Origin: Luxibacter massiliensis
GTDB lineage: Bacteria; Bacillota; Clostridia; Lachnospirales; Lachnospiraceae
DNA: 64,000 nucleotides
Direction: 5' to 3'
NCBI RefSeq assembly: GCF_900604355.1
Contig: NZ_UWOE01000001.1
Location: 1,922,001-1,986,000 of the forward strand
The translations under genes and the position numbers were made by a program. The stretch's first letter is position 1. The number at the start of each line of letters is the position of its first letter. The notes beneath the pieces are model-generated. The model did not search any database and had not been told where the DNA came from. It saw nothing but the letters and a program-made list of their open reading frames with translations. This document shows, one piece after another, positions 45,749-52,096 of the stretch.

Positions 45749-46615
45749 TCATGTCCTCATGTATTTGAGTCCCAGCCTTACAATCTCATCCTGAAATCTC
45801 CTTACGGCTGCCGCATTCACATGGGCCCTGTCCGTCATCTGGTAACTGAAACCGCACTGTTCCCATTTCTTCCTGCCAAACTCATGGTACGCCAATATCT
45901 CAAAAGTTACGTTGCCCCCGCCAATTTCCTGAAAAAAGTCCAGAAATTCCCGGATATCTTCTTTGCTGTCATTGATGCCGCCAATCAGGGGAACCCGGAT
46001 ATGTACACAGGGGTGCTCAGCCGCCGCAAGACGTATATTTTCCATCACTGCCGCGTTCGATATCCCAACCGCCTTTTTATGCTTTTCCTCATCGCAAAGC
46101 TTACAGTCCATGATAAGCTGGCTGACGAAAGGAAATGCCCGCTTAAGCTTAGGGTGGCTCCCATTTGTCTCCAGGGCCGTATGGATGCCGCATTCCCTGA
46201 GCAGCTTGCATACAGACAGAAGTTCCCCTAACTGTATGGTGGCCTCGCCCCCTGTAAAAGTCACTCCTCCTTTGTCATAAAACATTGGACTGTTTGCCAG
46301 AACCTCATCCACGATTGACTCCACACTCATTTCTTCATAAGACAGCCGGATCCCCTTTGTCCGATGCTGGGTGACACATTCCTTTTCCTGGCAGCCGGCA
46401 CAAAAGGTACGGTCCAATTTTCCCTCCTTGATTGCATGTTTGGGACAGACAGAGTCCAACAACCACTCTTCGTCCGTCATAAGGACTCCCTCCTGCTTCA
46501 TTCCCTCTGGGTTGGAACACCAGGGGCAATGCATATTGCACCCCTGCAAATGATAAACAAGCCTATTCCCAAACCCATCCTGGGAATAATTAAAGCCTTT
46601 CTGAAAAATCCGCAT
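45749..46615 (-). CDS. Glycyl radical enzyme activase (radical SAM)
   Basis: A 288-residue activating enzyme for the adjacent glycyl radical protein. The SAM cluster motif is HLQGCNMHCPWCSNPEGM (CxxxCxxC). GGVTFTGGEATIQLGELLSV is the SAM-binding GGE region. A short cysteine-bearing insert (about residues 55-85) with CPKHAI and FCAGCQEKEC looks like a reduced ferredoxin-type cluster domain; it has four cysteines, so it may hold one auxiliary cluster. ATG 46615 follows GGAAGGAGGAAGCT. It is the first gene of the operon behind the promoter at 46661-46689. Confidence 0.95.
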   Translation of the reverse strand: MRIFQKGFNYSQDGFGNRLVYHLQGCNMHCPWCSNPEGMKQEGVLMTDEEWLLDSVCPKHAIKEGKLDRTFCAGCQEKECVTQHRTKGIRLSYEEMSVESIVDEVLANSPMFYDKGGVTFTGGEATIQLGELLSVCKLLRECGIHTALETNGSHPKLKRAFPFVSQLIMDCKLCDEEKHKKAVGISNAAVMENIRLAAAEHPCVHIRVPLIGGINDSKEDIREFLDFFQEIGGGNVTFEILAYHEFGRKKWEQCGFSYQMTDRAHVNAAAVRRFQDEIVRLGLKYMRT

Positions 46616-46653
46616 AGCTTCCTCCTTCCCGCGCAAAAGTTATATCCCTTTCT

Positions 46654-46689
46654 AATTGGTATTATATATTAATACCAATTTGCTGTCAA
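46654..46689 (-). promoter_or_regulatory. Promoter of the activase-GRE-kinase operon with overlapping palindromic operator
   Basis: On the minus strand TTGACA (46684-46689) and TATAAT (46661-46666) are separated by exactly 17 bases, a full consensus promoter. A perfect 9+9 bp inverted repeat (AATTGGTAT, 9-base centre, ATACCAATT) at 46654-46680 covers the -10 box and most of the spacer. A bound repressor would block polymerase. The likely binder is the GntR/LacI regulator at 40547 (inference). The start codon of the activase lies about 40 bases downstream. Confidence 0.85.
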
Positions 46690-46736
46690 CATAATATCAT
46701 CCATAAATCTATACCCAAAGGGCACCCCCTAACACA

Positions 46737-47041
46737 TGTCCTTCGGACGGGCGGACTCCGTCCAGCAAGGTATACCCACAGGGCACCCCTTGACACATGT
46801 CCTTCGGACGGGCGGACTCCGTCCAGCAAGGTATACCCACAGGGCACCCCTTGACACATGTCCTTCGGACGGGCGGACTCCGTCCAGCAAGGTATACCCA
46901 CAGGGCACCCCTTGACACATGTCCTTCGGACGGGCGGACTCCGTCCAGCAAGGTATACCCACAGGGCACCCCTTGACACATGTCCTTCGGACGGGCGGAC
47001 TCCGTCCAGCAAGGTATACCCACAGGGCACCCCCTGGCCCG
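46737..47041. repeat. Five contiguous copies of a 61-bp unit
   Basis: Copies begin at 46737, 46798, 46859, 46920 and 46981, and are almost identical. Each unit contains GGACGG-gcggact-CCGTCC, with outer CCTT/AAGG pairing, then TATACCCACAGGGCACCCC. The last unit runs into CTGGCCCGTTGCCCGCGGAA, the ending of the dispersed element (copies A, D, E). There are no unique spacers, so it is not a CRISPR array. Because 61 is not a multiple of three, long open frames through it change reading register and are not genes. It lies between the HTH gene stop and the GRE operon promoter. Confidence 0.95.
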
Positions 47042-47108
47042 TTGCCCGCGGAAATAAAATAGGAAAGCCATGCCTCCCGCATCTCTTTCCCTCGTATATA
47101 CAGCATAT

Positions 47109-47327
47109 TTATAATTTCTGTTCATCGTCCGATCGGATGTACCGTGCAATATCTGAGATGTCACAATCCAGTATCCTGCACAAATCATTGATCGTGACTG
47201 TACTTAAAGGCAGATTTTTCCTCAGCCTGTCCAATGTTGAGCCAGATATATGATGTTTGTGGATTAAAGTGTACGTAGTTTCTTCTGAATTCTGCAGCGT
47301 CAGCCAGAAAGGACTATAATCAATCAT
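47109..47327 (-). CDS. Small XRE-type helix-turn-helix regulator
   Basis: A 72-residue protein with a single Cro/C1-type helix-turn-helix. YTLIHKHHISGSTLDRLRKN is helices 2-3, and STVTINDLCRILDCDISDIA matches the conserved end of the HTH_26 family (NDLC..L.C...DI). It binds DNA and probably controls itself and the divergent small gene at 47420. GACTATAAT occurs at the start of this gene (47312) and twice in the shared gap (47372 and 47390), and these are candidate operators. Its target is inference. Confidence 0.85.
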   Translation of the reverse strand: MIDYSPFWLTLQNSEETTYTLIHKHHISGSTLDRLRKNLPLSTVTINDLCRILDCDISDIARYIRSDDEQKL

Positions 47328-47369
47328 TTTCGTCGCCTCCTGTTTATAGGATAGTATGGCGTCTTTTAA

Positions 47370-47398
47370 TTGACTATAATCTATATAAAGACTATAAT
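47370..47398 (+). promoter_or_regulatory. Promoter with repeated GACTATAAT, upstream of the gene at 47420
   Basis: TTGACT (47370-47375) and TATAAT (47393-47398) are 17 bases apart. GACTATAAT is directly repeated at 47372 and 47390, an 18-base offset, so the repeat covers both promoter boxes. A third copy lies at 47312. It may be the HTH operator. Confidence 0.6.
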
Positions 47399-47419
47399 TG
47401 TTATAAGGGGTGATTCAAT

Positions 47420-47659
47420 ATGATTACACGGATGACTTTAGAACAACATAAAAGGTTCTTGGAATTTATTTTTATGGATGACTTTCAGTTTTATGAAGAA
47501 TATATTGCCGATCTGCCGGAAGATGCCCAAGAACGTTTCTTTGAAGAGACACCTGACTTTTTCGCTGATTATATCAGCCAGCCAGGAGAGATTAATCTGG
47601 AAAAAGATAAGATTTATCAAAGAATTAAAACTATATTATCTGAAAAAGATGACGCATAA
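47420..47659 (+). CDS. Small hypothetical protein, 79 aa
   Basis: I do not recognise this family. The frame MITRMTLEQHKRFLEFIFMD has AAGGGGTGATTCAAT just upstream, a usable ribosome site. The protein is short, acidic and probably helical (DFQFYEEYIADLPEDAQERF, EKDKIYQRIKTILSEKDDA), with no membrane helix. It is divergent from the small HTH gene and shares its promoter gap. This arrangement could be a regulator-target or toxin-antitoxin-like pair, but no toxin motif is seen. Confidence 0.6.
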   Translation: MITRMTLEQHKRFLEFIFMDDFQFYEEYIADLPEDAQERFFEETPDFFADYISQPGEINLEKDKIYQRIKTILSEKDDA

Positions 47660-47717
47660 AAACCTTTAAGCCACATGATTTAACATTGCTTAAAGGTCTT
47701 GGAATTGTATTCTCTTT

Positions 47718-47815
47718 TGGCGGAGGCATGTGGGAATCGAACCCACCCAGGACGCTACAAACGCCCAACACTGGTTTTGAAGACCAGGAGGCACACCAGT
47801 TACCTTCCTGCCCCC
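47718..47815 (-). tRNA. selC: tRNA-Sec (anticodon UCA)
   Basis: The minus strand reads GGGGGCAGGAAGGTAACTGG at the 5' end (47815) and ends ...TGCCTCCGCCA at 47718, so CCA is encoded. The acceptor stem GGGGGCA/TGCCTCC pairs with one G-U. The anticodon stem CTGG/CCAG encloses CTTCAAA, giving anticodon TCA at 47778-47780, which reads UGA. The long variable arm, GGTTCGATTCC T-loop and 98-nt length fit bacterial tRNA-Sec rather than any standard tRNA. It lies 3.2 kb from the UGA-containing gene at 50779. selA, selB and selD are not in the window. Confidence 0.95.
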
Positions 47816-47826
47816 ATATTTATTTT

Positions 47827-48390
47827 TTATGTGATGGTTTTCTCAATCCATTCCTGCCTGATCTCCCAAGTCATGCCCTGCACGTACATTTCTTCTTCTG
47901 CCGGCATTTCCAGCAGTTTGTTCCAGCTTTTCTTAATTTCTTGCTTTTCCACAGGATAGAAGGGGGAAGTAAACACAGAGACCGAATCTTTAATTCCCTT
48001 TCTTTCCAGCCTTCTCTGGAACTCTTCTTCCTCTTCCCTTGTTTCTCCTATAAAATTCAGGTTCAGAACCCGGTTCCATTTTCTGATGTCAAAGATGAGG
48101 ATCTGATCTTCAGGTATGGCAAGCTGCAGATAATAAAGTCCCGCCCCTCCGTGGATATTCTGGACACATTTATAGACCCAAACCGGACTCTGTGCATCAG
48201 GCGGCCTTGAAATCCTTTCCTGGGCACAGGATGCCAAAAATTGATAAGCCTCTTTAAAAATCCATGCAGTATCCTGGTACTTCTCCTCAATAAATGCCTG
48301 TTTAACAGCATATCTGCCTGAGCGGGCCAATGTCTCCATAACACGTCCGTCCTGCCCAGTCCACATGTGTACCCTTTTCCCGCTATTCAT
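47827..48390 (-). CDS. DUF3841 family protein, paralogue 1
   Basis: A 187-residue protein of the DUF3841 type. Segments shared with its upstream neighbour include AVKQAFIEEKYQDTAWIFKE / SVREEYIQSKNDTIADYYIR at about residue 27, SPVWVYKCVQ / YPVWFSLSEG, and KSWNKLLEMP followed by TWEIRQEWIEK / TWGIQREWVKE. The two proteins are tandem duplicates. No catalytic motif is known to me; the protein is charged, cytosolic and has no membrane helix. The start at 48390 overlaps the end of the upstream gene by eight bases and has GGAGGTAATATCCG upstream. Its stop lies just before the tRNA-Sec gene. Confidence 0.85.
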   Translation of the reverse strand: MNSGKRVHMWTGQDGRVMETLARSGRYAVKQAFIEEKYQDTAWIFKEAYQFLASCAQERISRPPDAQSPVWVYKCVQNIHGGAGLYYLQLAIPEDQILIFDIRKWNRVLNLNFIGETREEEEEFQRRLERKGIKDSVSVFTSPFYPVEKQEIKKSWNKLLEMPAEEEMYVQGMTWEIRQEWIEKTIT

Positions 48391-48961
48391 CGGATATTAC
48401 CTCCTTTACCCACTCCCTCTGAATCCCCCAGGTTGTGGCGTAGCTTTTTTCCGGATCCTTGCAGGGCATAGTAAACAAACGTTCCCAGCTGTCTATGATT
48501 TTCTTTTTCAGCAGAGGATAGTAATTTCCCTTGGCAGATTCTGCCAGGGCAGTCTCATCCCCGATGCCATAACGGGCCAGTTCCTTTTCAAAGGCATTCC
48601 TGTCTTGTTTATCCACAGGCACATACATCATATTCCCGCGGTACTCCCACATTTCTATATCAATAATAAGCGCCTTCTCTATTGGAATCTCCACCTTTAG
48701 TATAACCGTATCCGGAACTTTCTGCAAGCGGAACCCTTCAGAGAGGGAGAACCACACAGGGTACTCCTCCTCTGGGGGGATATGGATATAGCTGCGGCTC
48801 TTCTGGGTATACCAGCGGTACAGCCGGATATAATAATCTGCAATCGTATCATTTTTTGACTGTATATACTCTTCTCTCACACTGTATTGGCCTGTCCTTT
48901 GTATTTCTTCCCAGACCTGCGGAACCTGGCGCGTCCATCCAGTTAAAGTACTCACCTGCAC
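48383..48961 (-). CDS. DUF3841 family protein, paralogue 2
   Basis: A 192-residue protein, first of two DUF3841 tandem paralogues (see the neighbour at 47827). It starts with GTG at 48961 (VQVSTLTGWTRQVPQVW-like, initiator Met). An inner GTG at 48955 is possible. The conserved VWF-E, ALIIDIEMWEYRGNMMYVPV (compare ILIFDIRKWNRVLNLNF) and C-terminal TWGIQREWVKEV are shared. Beyond the family link I cannot assign a function. The pair is transcribed toward the tRNA-Sec, with the BCCT gene upstream; a hairpin-like inverted repeat lies between. Confidence 0.85.
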   Translation of the reverse strand: MQVSTLTGWTRQVPQVWEEIQRTGQYSVREEYIQSKNDTIADYYIRLYRWYTQKSRSYIHIPPEEEYPVWFSLSEGFRLQKVPDTVILKVEIPIEKALIIDIEMWEYRGNMMYVPVDKQDRNAFEKELARYGIGDETALAESAKGNYYPLLKKKIIDSWERLFTMPCKDPEKSYATTWGIQREWVKEVISDE

Positions 48962-48977
48962 CCACTCTCTTTCTCAT

Positions 48978-49056
48978 AGAAAATGCAGGGTATGGATCTC
49001 CGCAAATTAACCCATGGGCCAAAGCATCCCAGGAAAAACTTCGCCCTGCATTTTCT
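48978..49056. repeat. Perfect 13-bp inverted repeat around a 53-bp loop
   Basis: AGAAAATGCAGGG (48978-48990) and CCCTGCATTTTCT (49044-49056) are perfect reverse complements in the 122-bp gap between the DUF3841 pair and the BCCT transporter. There is no T-run after the stem on the minus strand, so it is a poor terminator. The loop contains CCCATGGGCCAAAGC, a small palindrome. The role is unknown: an mRNA hairpin or a processing site is possible. Confidence 0.75.
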
Positions 49057-49083
49057 CAAACTATTGCCTGTCAGTTACTATCC

Positions 49084-50592
49084 TTATTTCTTTTCCGTCT
49101 TTAATGCTTTTATTAACGAAGCACAGGTGAACAGCATAATAAATATAAATGGAAATGCAGCTGCAATGGAGATCGTCTGAAGAGGTTTTAACCCTCCTGC
49201 AATCAAAAGGCCCACTGCAGTCACAGACTGGACAACTCCCCACAATACCTTTTTGTTATTCGGCGGATTTAAATTTCCGTCCGATGTCAGCATAGATAGC
49301 ACAAATGTGCCAGAATTTGCCGATGTAATAAAGAACGTACACAGCAGTACAAGCGCAACCAGCGACAGCACTGTTCCCAGCGGGAATTCTTTCATGACTA
49401 CAAAGAGGCCGGTTTCAGGAACCGCTGCAACCTCCTTTAATGTCTCAAGGGACAACGTCCCTGTCTCCCCCAAGTGCAGGCCCATGGACCCAAAAATAGC
49501 AAACCACAGGATAGACCCCAAGCTGGGAGCCGCAACTACACCCAGGACAAATTCCCGGATGGTCCTGCCTTTGGAAATCCTGGCAATAAAAATACCGACA
49601 AATGGCGCCCAGGCAATCCACCATGCCCAGTAGAAAATTCTCCATGCCTCTACCCAGGAATTATCACCGTATGTACTGATTCCCAGACTATCCTGCATAA
49701 AGTTCCCAATATAGCTCCCAAAGCCATTCACAAGATTATTTACAATCTCCAGCTTCGGGCCCACCAGGACTGCCGCAATCATAATGGCAAAGGCAATATA
49801 CAGATTTGCATCGGATATAATCTTGATGCCCTTATCAATTCCAGATACAGCCGACCATATATAAATTACAGAAATGACAGCTATAATAATAATCTGGATA
49901 ATCAGGGTGGTGGGAATCCCGAACAGATACTGCAGCCCACTGTTAATCTGGAGGACTCCCAGTCCTAAAGAAGTTACAACTCCTGCAACAGTCGCAAACA
50001 CAGCAAGTACATCTATCAATTTCCCTACAGGGCCTTTCACCCCTTTTTCACCGATCAGAGGCTCAAAAATAGAACTAATCAGTCCTGGTTTATTCTTACG
50101 GAACTGGAAATATGCCAGCGCCATACCTATGATGGCATAGCCAGCCCACGGATGGACTCCCCAATGCATAAAGGATGACTTCATAGCAAAATCCGCTGCC
50201 TCCGCCGTAGCCGGCTCCACCCCTGCAATTGGGTTGATATAGTGGGAAACTGGCTCTGCAATCCCCCAGAATACTAACCCTACACCCATACCTGCCCCGA
50301 AGAGCATGGCAAACCAGGACACCGTCTTATATTCTGGTTTGGATCCATCCGGGCCCAAGCGGATATTCCCGTATTTACTAAACGCAATGCCAATCGCAAA
50401 GATTACAAAAAAGGTCATTGCAAGGAGATACAACCACCCCATATTCGTAGTCAGGAATCCAAATACGGCATTGGATACAATTGAAAAACTAGCATTCCCT
50501 ACCACTGCCCAGATGGCAATACCACCTGTCAGTATCAATGATGCATAAAAAACGACATTGCTCACTTTACTTTTTTCCATATTTTGCACCAT
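49084..50592 (-). CDS. BCCT family transporter, probably glycine betaine uptake
   Basis: A 502-residue 12-helix transporter of the betaine/carnitine/choline family. GAGMGVGLVFWGIAEPVSHY carries the GMGxG motif of Na+-coupled betaine carriers, whereas the carnitine exchanger CaiT has a different residue pattern. WRIFYWAWWIAWAPFVGIFI and ARISKGRTIREF give the tryptophan-rich family signature. ATG 50592 has AAGGCAGTCCC upstream. It follows the component B genes on the same strand (186 bp after), so it most likely feeds betaine to the reductase. The link between function and context is inference, but a strong one. Confidence 0.94.
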   Translation of the reverse strand: MVQNMEKSKVSNVVFYASLILTGGIAIWAVVGNASFSIVSNAVFGFLTTNMGWLYLLAMTFFVIFAIGIAFSKYGNIRLGPDGSKPEYKTVSWFAMLFGAGMGVGLVFWGIAEPVSHYINPIAGVEPATAEAADFAMKSSFMHWGVHPWAGYAIIGMALAYFQFRKNKPGLISSIFEPLIGEKGVKGPVGKLIDVLAVFATVAGVVTSLGLGVLQINSGLQYLFGIPTTLIIQIIIIAVISVIYIWSAVSGIDKGIKIISDANLYIAFAIMIAAVLVGPKLEIVNNLVNGFGSYIGNFMQDSLGISTYGDNSWVEAWRIFYWAWWIAWAPFVGIFIARISKGRTIREFVLGVVAAPSLGSILWFAIFGSMGLHLGETGTLSLETLKEVAAVPETGLFVVMKEFPLGTVLSLVALVLLCTFFITSANSGTFVLSMLTSDGNLNPPNNKKVLWGVVQSVTAVGLLIAGGLKPLQTISIAAAFPFIFIMLFTCASLIKALKTEKK

Positions 50593-50778
50593 GGGACTGC
50601 CTTAAAATATGAAGCTCCAGCAGGATATCACTTCATGGCCACAGCCGCCACACTTCTCCCGCGTGAATATTTATTTTAGGGCAGTCCTGCAAATCTCAGG
50701 TTGAAAGAGTGATTTGCATACCCTTTCCCTTCCCTTATGAATTTCTTCCAACCTTATTTCACTTTACTCTCTGTACCA

Positions 50779-52083
50779 TTAAACACGAAATACGGTTTGT
50801 TCTTTAATCTCAGTAGCCAGGCTTTCCAGAGCCACTTTCGTCCTGTGATAACGCAGCTTCCACTGCTCTTCCTTGGTTGTCCCCGGATCTCCCAGAGGAT
50901 ATGGGATGGAAATGGTAGGCACAATCCTGTTCGATCCTACGGTCTTTGCCACAGGAACCAGATTACACATCTGTACAATCGGGAAGCCAGCCTTCTCAAT
51001 TTCTTTCACCATCGTTGCACCGCAACGAGTACAGGTGCCTCACGTGGAAACCATAATACATGCGTCTACATGGTCCTCCCTAAGATATGGAATCATCTCC
51101 TGCGCCATTCTCTGCGCTTCCGCCTGGGTAGTTCCTGTACCTACTGTTGAATAGAAGTATGGGTGCAGGCTTCCAAACACTCCCTCTTTTTCCAATACCT
51201 TCAGTGCATCTACGGGTGTGATGACATTGGGGTCCGCATCTGCTGCAGCCGGGTCAAACCCCGCATGGATTGTCTTATATTCTCCGCCTTTTAAAGCCTC
51301 TGTGGAAGAGATATCATATCTTCCCCAGCGTGTGGCGGATGCGGACTGGATACGGTCTGGATTATCCACCGGCACAATACCGCCCGTGTTGAGCAAGGCA
51401 ATCCTGGCTGTCTTTAAATCTTTCACAGGGGGCGCTATAGGCACTCTGTCCATCTTAGGTATAGGAAGTTCCGTCTCAAAGGGTTCCCCATTTACTTTTT
51501 TAACAAGCATCTCTACCATACGCTCAGAAGCAGGCTTTGCATCTTCCCGCCATACCTGGCGGCGGATTCCTCTCGGGAAATACCCCTCCGCCTCAGCGCT
51601 GCCCACCGGCTCCCCATTCAGCAGCTTATTGGCAAGGCTGACCATGGCGGCAACATCCTTCCTCATCTTAGATGCAATATTTCCGCCTCTTAATATATAC
51701 ATCTCCTTCTTGAACATCTCCGCCCCTGGGTTCTCCTCATTAATAGAAGTAACAACCGGAACGCCAAACTTTTCTTTTACAGCTTTACAGATGGTACCGC
51801 AGGCAACTCCATAGCGCCCTGCCTGGAACGCCGGGCCTGCCAGAAAAATATCAAACTCTTTGTCCTCCAGCATTCCCAAAATTGTTGCAATGGCGGCCTC
51901 TGTGTTAGACCCCATATAGTTGTCACCACAGATAATCGTATGTGTCACTTCTGCATCCAAAAGTTTGTCAAACTGCATAGCCGGGCCTATCTGCCCTTCG
52001 TGAATCTGAGGTTCTATCCCAGCCTGCTCTTCTCCGCCAATCTGGCCAAAAAACTGATTTATATATACAATCGCTTTTTTCAT
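50779..52083 (-). CDS. grdH: Selenoprotein subunit of betaine/sarcosine/glycine reductase component B (GrdH/GrdF/GrdB type)
   Basis: One gene of 434 codons containing an in-frame UGA at 51040-51042 that encodes selenocysteine at residue 348. Reading through gives STUGTCTRCGATMVKEIEKA, with the UxxC redox pair and the TRCGATMVKEIE block of GrdB-type proteins. Without readthrough it would appear as two frames. Component B binds the amine substrate on the companion subunit and releases a carboxymethyl group to the selenoprotein A. N-terminal MKKAIVYINQFFGQIGGEEQ and AGIEPQIHEGQIGPA are typical. The GrdH (betaine) label rests on the BCCT neighbour; grdF or grdB is possible. It begins 13 bases after the grdI stop with GGAGGGAAGAAA. 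Confidence 0.9.
51007..51042 (-). promoter_or_regulatory. Candidate bacterial SECIS element at the Sec codon
   Basis: Just after the UGA (51040-51042), CGTTGC-ggt-GCAACG (51027-51013) forms a perfect 6-bp stem, extended by CACC/GGTG outside. Stem position and size, 12 bases past the UGA, fit the SelB-binding hairpin of bacterial selenoprotein mRNAs. The loop here is small (GGT), so its exact fold needs checking. Confidence 0.7.
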
Positions 52084-52096
52084 TTTCTTCCCTCCA

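Noticed and set aside
46737..47041. Possible CRISPR array in the 61-bp repeats
   Set aside because: The units follow each other with no unique spacers and no cas genes lie nearby. It is a tandem repeat.
46686..47253. Several long reading frames across the tandem array, on both strands
   Set aside because: They arise from the repeat. The 61-bp period shifts the frame each time, so the encoded repeats are by-products, and no start with a good ribosome site was seen.
50779..51012. Short separate gene starting MVKEIEKAGFPIV
   Set aside because: It is the C-terminal part of the component B gene after the UGA selenocysteine codon, not its own gene.
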